Below are positions 44,389-52,800 of a DNA stretch of 64,000 nt, piece after piece. The translations under genes were made by a program, and so were the position numbers. The notes beneath the pieces were generated by a model, which saw only the letters and a list, made by a program, of their open reading frames with translations, was not told the origin of the DNA and searched no databases. This stretch comes from Dermatobacter hominis (GTDB taxonomy: Bacteria > Actinomycetota > Acidimicrobiia > Acidimicrobiales > Microtrichaceae). The stretch spans positions 3,162,001 through 3,226,000 of the forward strand of contig NZ_CP085840.1 in assembly GCF_020715685.1 (NCBI RefSeq), in the 5' to 3' direction. Position 1 is the first letter of the stretch, and every line of letters begins with the position of its first letter.

Positions 44389-44408
44389 CACGGTCGAGCT
44401 CGATGAGG

Positions 44409-44984
44409 TCAGCGGACCCAGGTGCGGAACCCGAGGTCGGTGTCGGCGAAGAACGACAGCGCGCTCGACCCGGCCGTCGTGGTCCAGACCGCGCCGCCCG
44501 GATACGGGTCGTCGTCGTTGGCGACCAGGCCGAACCCGACGTGGCAGCCCGTCCTCGTCAGGATCACGATCGCGTACTGGGTCCCGGCCGTGACCGGCGC
44601 CGGCGTGGACAGCGGCACGTCGGCCCACTCGCCGGACGGCGGGCCCTGCAGGTCACCGCTGCCGATCTCGGTCCCGCTCGGCGCGTGCGCGCCGTTGACC
44701 GTCTGGATGCTGAGCGCCACCGCCACCTCGGTCGCGGGGCCCTGCGGCGAGCCGGGGTCGAAGGGGCCGGTCACGCGCAGCGAGACGCGGTCCATCGTCC
44801 CGGTGCGCCCGGCGGTGAACGTCTGCACGCGGAGCAGGTCGTGCGGGCAGGACATGAACCACGTGCTGGTGGCCGGTGCCTCGGACCGCTGGTCGATCGT
44901 GCTGCCCGGACCGGGCGGGGCGGTGCACGCGGCGAGGGCCAGTGCGGCGGCGACGAGCGTGGTGGGGACGACGTGGCGGTTCAT
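44409..44984 (-). CDS. Lipoprotein with choice-of-anchor R-like domain (smaller paralogue)
   Basis: 191 residues. A signal peptide with lipobox ALALAAC is followed by a short Pro/Gly linker. The beta-sandwich domain (about 50-191) carries VQTFTAGRTGTMDRVSLRV, LSTPAPVTAGTQYAIVIL and the shared end DLGFRTWVR. It lacks the WEPC unit and long linker of its neighbour. Probably an extracellular lipoprotein; the ligand is unknown. A start at 44984 places the signal peptide first; the upstream CCTCCCGGAGGT sequence supplies GGAG on the minus strand. Confidence 0.75.
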   Translation of the reverse strand: MNRHVVPTTLVAAALALAACTAPPGPGSTIDQRSEAPATSTWFMSCPHDLLRVQTFTAGRTGTMDRVSLRVTGPFDPGSPQGPATEVAVALSIQTVNGAHAPSGTEIGSGDLQGPPSGEWADVPLSTPAPVTAGTQYAIVILTRTGCHVGFGLVANDDDPYPGGAVWTTTAGSSALSFFADTDLGFRTWVR

Positions 44985-45072
44985 CGGACCTCCCGGAGGT
45001 GGTCGCCGTCATGGTCCCGCCGGCGGCGTGGACCGATGCTAGACCCCGCCCCGCCGTCTGCGCCCGGGGAGC

Positions 45073-47457
45073 TCAGCGCTCGTCGACGTGGACCGCCGTC
45101 GCCACGACCTGCACCTGCCGGTACTCCTGGACCTCGCCCCCGAGGTCGACGGTCGCGGTGCGTGCCGGCGCGCCGGCCCAGCCGCCGACCTCGAAGCGGA
45201 AGGCGCCGGGCTCGCAGACGAAGTCGAAGCTGTCGTCGAAGAACGCCAGCCGCGTCGGGTGCACCGTGAACGTGATGCGCCGCGACTCGCCGACCGGCAG
45301 CGGCACGCGGGCGAAGCCCACCAGCTGCCGGTCGGGCCGGGCCACGGAGGCCGACTCGTCGTGGGCGAAGAGGGGGACCACCTCGACGCCGGGCCGCGAC
45401 CCGGTGTTGGTCACGGTGACCGTGGCCGTCGTGGGCTCGGTCGTGCTGCCCGCCTCGACCACGAGGTCGGACCAGCCGACGGTGGTCGTCGACAGCCCGA
45501 ACCCGAAGGGGTGCAGCGGCGAGGTCGGCGAGTCGGTGTAGTCGCCCCAGAACGCGCTCGAGCCGCCACCGGCGCGGTGGTTGTAGTGGACCGGGAGCTG
45601 CCCGACGTGGCGGGGGAGGCTGACCGGCAGGCGACCGGCCGGCGGCTCGACGCCGAGGACCACGTCGGCGATCGCGGCGCCGCCCTCCTGGCCCGGCACC
45701 CAGGCGAGCAGCGTGGCGGCGCTCGCCTCCTCGACCCGGGCGAGCGTGTGGACCCGGCCGGACACGACCACGGTGATGACGGGGGTCCCGGTCGCCGCGA
45801 GCGCCTCGACCAGCTCCTCCTGCACGCCGGTCAGCGCCAGGTCGACCGCGTCGCGCGCCTCGCCGACCGTCGCGTCGGGCACCAACCCCGACCGCCCCCC
45901 GACGCAGCACACCACGACGTCGGCCGACGCCGCGGCGGCCACCGCCGCGTCGAAGCCGGACCGGTCGTCGCCGGTGGTCGCGCAGCCCCGCTCGTGGACG
46001 ACCGTCGCGCCGGTCCCCTCGAGCGCGGCGGCGATGCCGGCGAGCGGGGTCACCGACTCGGGGTAGTGAGGGCCCGGGGCGAAGGCGCCGCCGGCCTGCG
46101 GGAGCAGCCCGCCGTCGTCGGTCGTACCGCCGTAGATGATCTCGAGGTGGGTCGGGTAGTGGTAGTCGCCCTGCAGCAGCCGGACGTCGTCGGCCGCGGG
46201 ACCGATGACGGCGATCGTGCGGCCCGACAGCGAGGCCGGATCCACGGGCACGGTCCCGTCGTTCGTCAGCAGCACGATCGACTCGACCGCCGCCCGCCGG
46301 GCGAGCGCCCGCCCGGTCGGGGTGCCGAACGCGGCCGGCGCGACGTCGGAGTCGACGAACGGGTCCTCGAACAGCCCGAGCGCCACCTTCTGCGCCAGCA
46401 CGCGCCGGACGGCGGCGTCGACGATCTGCTCGGGCACGATTCCCGCCTCGACGAGCGGCGGCAGCTCGGCGTAGCAGTCGAGCGCCGGCAGCTCGACGTC
46501 CATCCCCGCCAGCAGCGCCTTGGCCGCGGCGACGCCCTTGGTCGGCGCGATACGGTGGAACGTGCGCAGGAGGTCGACCGCGAAGTAGTCGGCCACGACG
46601 GTGCCGGTGAACTCGAGCTCCCCGCGCAGCAGCTCGATGAGGATCATCGCCGAGCCGGCGCACGGCAGCCCGTCGACCGACGAGTAGGAGTTCATGACCG
46701 AGCTCAGGCCGGCGTCGCGGATGGCGGCGGCGAACGGCTCGGCGAACACCTCGCGCAGCTCGCGGGAGCCCAGCTGCACCGGGCCGTGGTTGCGCCCGCC
46801 CTCGGGCAGCCCGTAGCCGAGGAAGTGCTTGCCGGTGGCGATGACGCCGTCGCGAGCGCGCGGCTGCAGCGTCGGCTGGTCGTCCGCGTCTGCCTCCACC
46901 GCACCGGGGCGCCGCAGCTCGGCGCTGCCCTGGAGCCCGATCACGTACGCGACGCCGAGCTCTCCGGCCAGCACGGGGTCCTCGCCGTAGGTCTCCTCGA
47001 CGCGACCCCAGCGGGGGTCGCGGGCGATGTCGAGCACGGGGGCGAGGCTCTGGCGCGCGCCGACGGCGACCATCTCGGTGCGGATGTGGTCGGCGACCTC
47101 GTGCAGCAGCTCGCGGTCCCAGGTCGCGCCGAGGCCGATGCCCTGCGGGAACTGCACGGCATCGCGGGCGCAGAAGCCGGCGACCGACTCCTCGTGGATG
47201 ATCGCCGGGATGCCCAGCCGGGTCTCCTCGACGAGGAACCGCTGGATCTCGTTGGCGAACACCGCGAGGCCCTGCGGTCGCAGCCCGGTCGATGCCGCGA
47301 TGCGCGTGACCTGGCCGGTGCCGTCGCGCAGGAGGCGCCGCGCCGCGTCGTCGGAGAACCCGCTGTCGTCCACCAGCTGGGTGGACCACACGCAGCCGAG
47401 CTGGGCCAGCTTCTCGGCCAGCGTCATGTCGGCGATCAGCGCGTCGATGTCGGTCAT
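45073..47457 (-). CDS. Glycoside hydrolase family 3 (beta-glucosidase-like)
   Basis: 794 residues without a signal peptide, so cytosolic. The GH3 N-terminal barrel carries DPRWGRVEETYGEDPVL, KHFLGYGLPEGGRNHGPV and the nucleophile Asp in GTVVADYFAVDLL (usually SDW). The GH3 C-terminal domain (about 385-610) and a fibronectin III-like domain (about 650-760, ending in RTATVDLGGEV) complete the usual beta-glucosidase/xylosidase layout. It removes terminal beta-linked sugars from imported oligosaccharides or glycosides. ATG 47457 follows an AAGGAT that could be a Shine-Dalgarno or a -10 box. Divergent from the ArsC gene. Confidence 0.92.
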   Translation of the reverse strand: MTDIDALIADMTLAEKLAQLGCVWSTQLVDDSGFSDDAARRLLRDGTGQVTRIAASTGLRPQGLAVFANEIQRFLVEETRLGIPAIIHEESVAGFCARDAVQFPQGIGLGATWDRELLHEVADHIRTEMVAVGARQSLAPVLDIARDPRWGRVEETYGEDPVLAGELGVAYVIGLQGSAELRRPGAVEADADDQPTLQPRARDGVIATGKHFLGYGLPEGGRNHGPVQLGSRELREVFAEPFAAAIRDAGLSSVMNSYSSVDGLPCAGSAMILIELLRGELEFTGTVVADYFAVDLLRTFHRIAPTKGVAAAKALLAGMDVELPALDCYAELPPLVEAGIVPEQIVDAAVRRVLAQKVALGLFEDPFVDSDVAPAAFGTPTGRALARRAAVESIVLLTNDGTVPVDPASLSGRTIAVIGPAADDVRLLQGDYHYPTHLEIIYGGTTDDGGLLPQAGGAFAPGPHYPESVTPLAGIAAALEGTGATVVHERGCATTGDDRSGFDAAVAAAASADVVVCCVGGRSGLVPDATVGEARDAVDLALTGVQEELVEALAATGTPVITVVVSGRVHTLARVEEASAATLLAWVPGQEGGAAIADVVLGVEPPAGRLPVSLPRHVGQLPVHYNHRAGGGSSAFWGDYTDSPTSPLHPFGFGLSTTTVGWSDLVVEAGSTTEPTTATVTVTNTGSRPGVEVVPLFAHDESASVARPDRQLVGFARVPLPVGESRRITFTVHPTRLAFFDDSFDFVCEPGAFRFEVGGWAGAPARTATVDLGGEVQEYRQVQVVATAVHVDER

Positions 47458-47533
47458 GGGCCGCGATCCTTGCAGAGCCCGAGGGCCCCGGATGCGGGCC
47501 GTCGGAGCGGAGCGGTCGCGACGGCGCGCCCGC

Positions 47534-47539
47534 TACGGT
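47534..47539 (+). promoter_or_regulatory. -10 element (TACGGT), leaderless ArsC gene
   Basis: TACGGT ends eight bases before the ATG at 47548, with no Shine-Dalgarno sequence. Confidence 0.5.
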
Positions 47540-47547
47540 GCGCGGCC

Positions 47548-47910
47548 ATGGCCGACGTCGTGATCTTCCACAACCCGAACTGCAGCACCTCGAAGTACGC
47601 CGTCGGCGTGGCCGCCGACCTCGGGGTCGACGTCGAGGAGCGCCGCTACCTGCTCAAGGCGCAGCGGCCGACGCGCGACGAGATCGTCGAGCTGCTGGGC
47701 GAGCTCGAGGACCCGGCCACCGACCTCGTCCGCCGCGACGCCAACTTCGCCAAGCTCGGGCTGTCCGACGCCGACGTCGCCACCCCCGACCAGGTCGCCG
47801 ACGTCCTCGCCGAGCACCCGGAGCTGCTGCAACGTCCGGTGCTGGTGAAGGACGGCACGGCGATCATCGGCCGACCCAAGGATCGCGTCGAACCGTTCCT
47901 GAAGGGCTGA
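47548..47910 (+). CDS. arsC: Glutaredoxin-type arsenate reductase (ArsC family)
   Basis: 120 residues. HNPNCSTSKYA places the catalytic Cys at position 12, and Arg62/63, Arg96 and Arg109 fall where the R773 ArsC arginines (60, 94, 107) are. All catalytic residues are thus present, unlike in Spx/YffB relatives that lose some. It would reduce arsenate to arsenite with glutathione-like or mycothiol/glutaredoxin reductant. No ArsB, ArsR or Acr3 gene is adjacent, so a role outside arsenic resistance remains possible. It converges with the TetR gene, with 11 bases between stop codons. Confidence 0.85.
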   Translation: MADVVIFHNPNCSTSKYAVGVAADLGVDVEERRYLLKAQRPTRDEIVELLGELEDPATDLVRRDANFAKLGLSDADVATPDQVADVLAEHPELLQRPVLVKDGTAIIGRPKDRVEPFLKG

Positions 47911-47921
47911 ATCCCGGCGCG

Positions 47922-48512
47922 TCAGGCGTCGGCGCCGAACACGGTGGCCACGACCGGCTCGATGCAGAGGGCGCCGATCTCGGCAGGGTCCGTGTCGGGC
48001 GCGAACACGTGGCGCACGAAGCCGGTGAGCAGCTGCCCGACGATCAGGCGGGCCACCGTGACCGGGTCCTCGACCTCGGGCACGGTCGTCTCGATCCACG
48101 CGGTCGTCGCCGGCTCGAGCAGGTCGATCAGCGCCTGGCCGACCGGCAGCACGGTGGCCTCGCCGTGCATGCCCTCGCTGATGAGCAGCCGCCAGATGGC
48201 CTGCTCCTCGAGCGCGCCCTCCCACACGTGGCGGAACAGGGCGCGCAAGCGGTCGGCGGGCGGATCGGACGGATCGATCGGGAACTGGTCCGACATCCGG
48301 CTGCCGTACTGGCGCTCGGCGACGACGGCGGCGAGCAGCGCGTCCTTGGACTCGAAGTAGTGGTAGATCGCCGCCACCTGGAGGTCGCACGCCGCGGCGA
48401 GCTGGCGCATGGTCATGCCCTTCGCGCCGCGCTCGGACATCAGCCGCAGCGCCGTGTCCAGGATGTGGTCGCGCTGGTTGGGTCGCGTCGCGACGCCGTC
48501 GGCCGTGGGCAT
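47922..48512 (-). CDS. TetR-family transcriptional regulator
   Basis: 196 residues. The N-terminal HTH (residues about 14-60: RDHILDTALRLMSERG, TMRQLAAACDLQVAAIYHYFESKDALL) is a typical TetR DNA-binding domain. The C-terminal domain, with HVWEGALEEQAIWRLLISEG, is specific to this protein and would bind an effector such as an acyl-CoA. It is directly downstream of, and on the same strand as, the P450 gene ending at 48593, but 80 bases away from it and with a weak CACACT box of its own. It is a candidate repressor of the operator cluster at 49974-50055. Confidence 0.9.
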   Translation of the reverse strand: MPTADGVATRPNQRDHILDTALRLMSERGAKGMTMRQLAAACDLQVAAIYHYFESKDALLAAVVAERQYGSRMSDQFPIDPSDPPADRLRALFRHVWEGALEEQAIWRLLISEGMHGEATVLPVGQALIDLLEPATTAWIETTVPEVEDPVTVARLIVGQLLTGFVRHVFAPDTDPAEIGALCIEPVVATVFGADA

Positions 48513-48592
48513 GGCCGACAGTGTGGCAGCCGGGCCGACGCCCGTGTGCGAAGGGCGACCGGCGGGAACCCCCGCCGGACCGTCCGGTGGGA

Positions 48593-49951
48593 TCAGTGGG
48601 CGACGGGGCAGCCCGAGCCGCTGTAGGTGGCAGGGATGTCCTCGAGCGCGATCACCAGCGTCGAGTCGCCCCGGCCGGGGGTCAGGCCCTCGGGCACGTC
48701 GATGTCGGGGAGCCGGCTCAGCAGCTCCTGGAACACCGTCTTGACCTCCATGCGGGCGAGGTTGGCGCCGAGGCAGAAGTGCGGGCCGATGCCGAACGCG
48801 AGGTGCGGGTTGGACTCACGGGTGAAGTCGAGCTCGTCGGGGCGCTCGAACACCGTCTCGTCGCGGTTGGCCGAGCCGTAGAGCATGAGCACCCGGTCGC
48901 CCTCGACCAGGTCGGTGCCGCGGTAGGTGTGGTCGTGGGTGACGGTCCGGATGAACGACAGCACCGGCGTGACGTAGCGGATGAGCTCGTCGACGGCCCG
49001 GTCCATGAACTCGTCGTCCCAGAGGTTGTCGAGCATCAGCTTCTTCTGGTCCGGGAACCTCGACAGGGCCACGAGGCCGCCGGAGATGGCGTTGCGGGTC
49101 GTCTCGTTGCCGGCCACGAGGAGCACGGCGAGGAAGGCGAGCAGCTCGTCGTCGTTGAGCGTCGAGTGGTGCTCGCGCTCCTCGAGCTCCTCCTTGGTGA
49201 TGCCCTGGAGCGCCTTGTGCTCCTTGGTCAGGTCGCCGGCGTCGAACGCCTGCGTGAGGATCGAGATGATGTCGTCCTTGGGGTCGGCCCGGCGCTCGGC
49301 GATCAGGTCGAGGCACATCATGGCGTACTCGCCGAAGGCGCCCGCCGCCGCGTGCAGGATCGGGTCGTCGGCCTCGATGTGGCCGTCGCCCGCCATCATC
49401 GCGTCGGACCAGGCGTACATGGACAGCCGCTGCTGCGGGTCCAGGCCCATGAGCTCGCAGATGATGATCAGCGGCACGTGGATGGCGAAGTCCTGCACGA
49501 AGTCGACCGTGACCTGCTCGACGTCCTGGCCGTCCTCCGCGGCCTTGGCCTGCACCCGCTCGGTCATCGTGTCGATGATCTCGTTGGTCAGCTGGCGGAC
49601 GTGGGGGATGAGGTCGCGCACGCGGCGGGGCGTGAAGCCCTGGTTGATGAGCCGGCGGGTGCGGATGTGCTCCTCGCCGTCGAGCGTGATGATCGACATG
49701 TCGCCGGCGATCACCGGGCGCACGCCGAAGCGGTTGCAGTACGTCTCGGGATCGCGGCTGATCGTGAAGACGTCCTCGTGGCGGGCGGCCACGTAGAGGT
49801 TGTTCGGCTCGTCGCGGACCAGCGTGGGCTGGGCCCGCAGCCAGGCGTAGAGCTCGCCCGGGTCATCGAAGATGCGCGGGTCGCAGAAGTCGGTCTGCGA
49901 GAAGTCGCGCTCGTCGGAGGGTGAGGTGGAGGAGTCCTCGAGCAGGGTCAT
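48593..49951 (-). CDS. Cytochrome P450 (minus-strand partner of divergent pair)
   Basis: 452 residues, soluble. The I-helix motif VAGNETTRN, the ExxR motif (DELIRY) and the heme-binding loop FGIGPHFCLGANLARME with Cys at about 393 are intact. The sequence resembles actinobacterial P450s such as the CYP124/CYP125 neighbourhood, which hydroxylate sterol or fatty-acid side chains; exact family is not claimed. A short GCP tail closes the protein. The ATG at 49951 has no Shine-Dalgarno but TACCGT seven bases upstream and TTGAAC 17 bases before that, so it is leaderless. No ferredoxin or reductase gene is nearby. Confidence 0.92.
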   Translation of the reverse strand: MTLLEDSSTSPSDERDFSQTDFCDPRIFDDPGELYAWLRAQPTLVRDEPNNLYVAARHEDVFTISRDPETYCNRFGVRPVIAGDMSIITLDGEEHIRTRRLINQGFTPRRVRDLIPHVRQLTNEIIDTMTERVQAKAAEDGQDVEQVTVDFVQDFAIHVPLIIICELMGLDPQQRLSMYAWSDAMMAGDGHIEADDPILHAAAGAFGEYAMMCLDLIAERRADPKDDIISILTQAFDAGDLTKEHKALQGITKEELEEREHHSTLNDDELLAFLAVLLVAGNETTRNAISGGLVALSRFPDQKKLMLDNLWDDEFMDRAVDELIRYVTPVLSFIRTVTHDHTYRGTDLVEGDRVLMLYGSANRDETVFERPDELDFTRESNPHLAFGIGPHFCLGANLARMEVKTVFQELLSRLPDIDVPEGLTPGRGDSTLVIALEDIPATYSGSGCPVAH

Positions 49952-49958
49952 GGGTGTC

Positions 49959-50069
49959 ACGGTAACGACGACCGAACGTTCGTTCAAGGGCGGACCGAAC
50001 GATCGTTCAGAACGGTCGGGGTGAACCTGGCACCCCACCGGTCGAACGTTCGATCAGGGGAGGTACGCT
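49959..50069. promoter_or_regulatory. Divergent P450 promoters with three palindromic operators
   Basis: Minus promoter: TTGAAC (49987-49982), 17 bp, TACCGT (49964-49959). Plus promoter: TACGCT (50064-50069) with a roughly -35 region near 50041. Three palindromes overlap them: GAACGTTCGTTC (49974-49985), GAACGATCGTTC (49997-50008) and TCGAACGTTCGA (50042-50053). Centres are 23 and about 45 bp apart, near whole numbers of helical turns. Consistent with a shared repressor, possibly the TetR protein encoded at 47922. Confidence 0.65.
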
Positions 50070-50113
50070 CGGCCCACCGAACGCCGCCGCACCGGCCGCA
50101 CGGAGGGGGCTCC

Positions 50114-51382
50114 ATGACGACCATCGACCCGATCCAGCTCTCCGAGGTCGATCTGCTCGACCTGGACGCCTTCGTCGCCGGTCGCCACCACGCGATGTTC
50201 CAGGTGCTGCGCGCCGAGGACCCGGTCCACTGGGCCGAGGAGCCCGACGGGCCGGGGTTCTGGTCGGTCACCAAGCACGCGGACCTGCAGATGGTGAACC
50301 GCGACACCGCCCTGTTCTCGAGCCAGGCCGGCAGCACGCAGCGCCTCGACCCCGACCCCGACAGCGGCTTCGACACCCGCGGCGTGCTCCTCCTCGACTC
50401 CGATCCGCCGATCCACACCCGCTACCGCCGGCTGGTCAACAAGGGCTTCACGCCCCGGATGATCGGCCTGCTCGAGCAGCACCTCCGGTACCGGGCCGAG
50501 CTGATCGTCGACGACGTGATCGAGGCCGGGGAGTGCGAGTTCGTCACCGACCTCGCCGCCGAGCTCCCGCTCCAGGCCATCGCCGAGATCATGGGCGTGC
50601 CCCAGGAGGACCGCCGGCTCATGTTCGAGTGGTCGAACGCGATGATCGGCAGCCAGGACCCCGAGTACCAGGACCCCGACGACCCGAACAAGCCGCAGAC
50701 GGCCGCCGCGGAGATCTTCGCCTACTCGAACCAGCTCGCCGCCCGCCGTCGCGAGGACCCGCGCGACGACATCGTGACCAAGCTGCTCAACACCGAGATC
50801 GAGGGCGAGCGGCTGAGCGAGCTCGAGTTCGACATGTTCATGCTGCTGCTCACGGTCGCCGGCAACGAGACGACGCGCAACGCGACGTCGGCCGGCATGT
50901 GGGCGCTGCTGACCCACCAGGAGCAGCTGGCCAAGCTGATCGCCAACGCGGACGACGAGACCTACGTGTCCACCGCGATCGACGAGGTGCTCCGCTGGTC
51001 CAGCCCGGTGATGCACTTCCGGCGCACGGCGATGGAGGACACCGAGATCCGCGGGCGCGAGATCAAGCAGGGCGACAAGGTCCTGATCTGGCACATCTCG
51101 GCCAACCGCGACGAGGAGGTGTTCGAGGACCCGTTCCGCTTCGACCTCGAGCGCCGTCCGAACGAGCACGTCGCCTTCGGCGGCGGCGGGGCGCACTACT
51201 GCCTCGGCGCCAACCTCGCCAAGCTCGAGCTCGAGATCATCTTCGCCGAGGTGCTGAGCCGGATGCCCGACATCGCCGCCACCGGCCCCGCCGAGATGCT
51301 GCGGTCGAACTTCATCGGCGGCGTGAAGCACCTCCCGGTGCGCTTCACGCCCGGCCGACGCAAGCACCCGACCCAGGGCTGA
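50114..51382 (+). CDS. Cytochrome P450 (plus-strand partner of divergent pair)
   Basis: 422 residues. The I-helix motif VAGNETTRN, the ExxR motif (DEVLRW) and the heme loop FGGGGAHYCLGANLAKLE with Cys at about 363 are intact. The heme loop recalls CYP125/CYP124-type sterol C26 hydroxylases of mycobacteria, more so than the minus-strand partner does. It is soluble and would need a separate ferredoxin system. ATG 50114 has GGAGG seven bases upstream, so this gene is translated from a leadered transcript, unlike its divergent neighbour. Shared operators suggest the two P450s act on the same inducer or pathway. Confidence 0.92.
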   Translation: MTTIDPIQLSEVDLLDLDAFVAGRHHAMFQVLRAEDPVHWAEEPDGPGFWSVTKHADLQMVNRDTALFSSQAGSTQRLDPDPDSGFDTRGVLLLDSDPPIHTRYRRLVNKGFTPRMIGLLEQHLRYRAELIVDDVIEAGECEFVTDLAAELPLQAIAEIMGVPQEDRRLMFEWSNAMIGSQDPEYQDPDDPNKPQTAAAEIFAYSNQLAARRREDPRDDIVTKLLNTEIEGERLSELEFDMFMLLLTVAGNETTRNATSAGMWALLTHQEQLAKLIANADDETYVSTAIDEVLRWSSPVMHFRRTAMEDTEIRGREIKQGDKVLIWHISANRDEEVFEDPFRFDLERRPNEHVAFGGGGAHYCLGANLAKLELEIIFAEVLSRMPDIAATGPAEMLRSNFIGGVKHLPVRFTPGRRKHPTQG

Positions 51383-51626
51383 GGCCCGCCCCGCGCCAGT
51401 ACCTCTCCGCGACGCTGCGCCCTCCGGCGCTCTGGCGGCGCGATCGGTCGTGATCCGACGGATCCGTCCGCCAGAGCGGTCGCGTGGTCGCCGGCACCTC
51501 GAACAGGTCCTCGAGCCGGTCGAGGTGGAGGACCACGTGCAGCGTGCGATCACGCTCCTCGACGACGTCGTCGCCCGTGGTGGCGCGCCGGACGTCGCCG
51601 CCGTCGTCGGGAGCGGCGGAGGTCAT
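51345..51626 (-). CDS. Possible small or truncated gene coupled to the aminotransferase
   Basis: 93 residues if translated. The ATG at 51626 overlaps the aminotransferase TGA by four bases (ATGA), the coupling seen elsewhere in this window. Residues 1-50 (including RTLHVVLHLDRLEDLFEVPATT) look protein-like, but the rest is encoded by a palindrome at 51428-51478 and low-complexity Arg/Gly sequence. The end overlaps the P450 gene by 38 bases on the opposite strand. It may be a truncated gene or a chance frame; no family is recognised. Confidence 0.3.
   Translation of the reverse strand: MTSAAPDDGGDVRRATTGDDVVEERDRTLHVVLHLDRLEDLFEVPATTRPLWRTDPSDHDRSRRQSAGGRSVAERYWRGAGLSPGSGACVGRA
51428..51478. 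terminator. Hairpin with CGCTCTGGCGG stem
   Basis: CGCTCTGGCGG (51428-51438) pairs perfectly with CCGCCAGAGCG (51468-51478), with a 29-base centre that contains a further partial inverted repeat (GATCGG/CCGATC-like). It lies after the P450 stop codon at 51382, and shares the CGCTCTG end with the hairpins at 13140 and 39290. Confidence 0.55.
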
Positions 51627-52741
51627 CGGACGGAGGCGGCGCCGGCGGTGAGCGACGAGAGGCCGGCAAGCAGCTCGTCGGTGCCGGGCCAACCGAAGCC
51701 GAGGCGGAAGTGCCGCCGGTCGGCGTCGAACCAGTGGCCCTCGCCGACGAACGTGCCATCGTCGTTGATGGCCCGGTAGAAGCCGTCGACGTCGTCCACC
51801 GCGCCCGGCCGCAGCCGCGGGAAGCACACGACGCCCGCCCTCGGCTCGACGACGTCGAGCCAGTCCTGGTCGACCAGCCAGTCGAGCAGCACGCCCCGGC
51901 GCTCGGCGATGACCGGCAGGATCCGCGCCAGGTGCTCGTCGCGGCGCCGCAGCACCTGGCACGCCGCCTCCTCGTCGAGCGCGGACCCGCAGATCACCAC
52001 CTGCTCCTTGGCCGCCAGCAGCCGCTCCTGCGTCTCGGGGTCCTGGGTGAGCACCCAGCCGAGCCGCAGTCCGGGCAGCCCGTAGGACTTGGACAGCGAG
52101 CTGACGCTGATCGCCCGGCTCGACAGCGTGGCGGCGACGGGCAGGGGGTCGGGGTCCATGTCGCGGTACGTCTCGTCGACCAGCAGCCAGAGCTCGTGGC
52201 GCTCCGCCAGCTCCACCAGCGCGTCGAGGTCGGACCGCGAGAGCACGGTGCCGGTCGGGTTGTGCGGCGACGTGACCGAGATCAGCCGGGTCGACGGGCG
52301 CACCGACGTCGCGACGCGGTCCACGTCGAGCGCGAAGCCCTCCTCCATCCGCAGCTCGAGCGTCTCGACCTCGGCCCCGATGACCCGGGGCGTCTCGAGG
52401 TTGGTCGCGTAGTTGGTGTGCTCGACGAGGAGGTGGTCGCCGTCCTCGAGGAGCGACGTGGCGACGAAGAACAGCGCCGCGGCCGCCCCCGGGGTGCAGA
52501 GCACGTCGTCGGCCCCGAGCGTCGTCCGGCCGCCCGGGTTCGAGTGCTCGGCGATCAGCTCGCGCAGCTCGGGCAGCCCGCGGTGGTCGCCGTACGCGAC
52601 GGTCAGCTCGCCCGACAGCTCGACGCCGAACTCGGCGAGCGTGCCGTCGGTGAACGAGCTCTCCGTGAGGTTGCAGCGGATCGTGTCGTAGCCCCGCTCC
52701 TCGGGCGACTCGATCTCGATGGGCAGACGGCGGTACCGCAT
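51623..52741 (-). CDS. PLP-dependent aminotransferase, class I/II
   Basis: 372 residues of fold-type I. The substrate-cleft NPTG lies at 161-164, the cofactor Asp at 189 (LVDETY), and the Schiff-base Lys is 218 in SSLSKSYGLPGLRLGW. It transfers amino groups between amino and keto acids, or could act as a C-S lyase-like member; the specificity is not clear. ATG 52741 is supported by a TAGCGT hexamer six bases upstream, so the transcript is probably leaderless. Divergent from the GNAT gene with 59 bases between starts. Confidence 0.9.
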   Translation of the reverse strand: MRYRRLPIEIESPEERGYDTIRCNLTESSFTDGTLAEFGVELSGELTVAYGDHRGLPELRELIAEHSNPGGRTTLGADDVLCTPGAAAALFFVATSLLEDGDHLLVEHTNYATNLETPRVIGAEVETLELRMEEGFALDVDRVATSVRPSTRLISVTSPHNPTGTVLSRSDLDALVELAERHELWLLVDETYRDMDPDPLPVAATLSSRAISVSSLSKSYGLPGLRLGWVLTQDPETQERLLAAKEQVVICGSALDEEAACQVLRRRDEHLARILPVIAERRGVLLDWLVDQDWLDVVEPRAGVVCFPRLRPGAVDDVDGFYRAINDDGTFVGEGHWFDADRRHFRLGFGWPGTDELLAGLSSLTAGAASVR

Positions 52742-52747
52742 GGCCCG

Positions 52748-52753
52748 ACGCTA
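52748..52753 (-). promoter_or_regulatory. -10 element (TAGCGT), leaderless aminotransferase gene
   Basis: On the minus strand TAGCGT ends six bases before the ATG at 52741. Confidence 0.5.
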
Positions 52754-52788
52754 CCGGCGGTCGCCCGCGACCGAGCCCGGCCGCCCCC

Positions 52789-52794
52789 TACCCT
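52789..52794 (+). promoter_or_regulatory. -10 element (TACCCT), leaderless GNAT gene
   Basis: TACCCT ends six bases before the GTG at 52801, with no Shine-Dalgarno sequence. Confidence 0.5.
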
Positions 52795-52800
52795 CCTGCC

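Noticed and set aside
47548-47910. Arsenic-resistance operon
   Set aside because: ArsC is complete but no ArsR, ArsB/Acr3 or ArsM gene is adjacent, so an operon claim is not supported.
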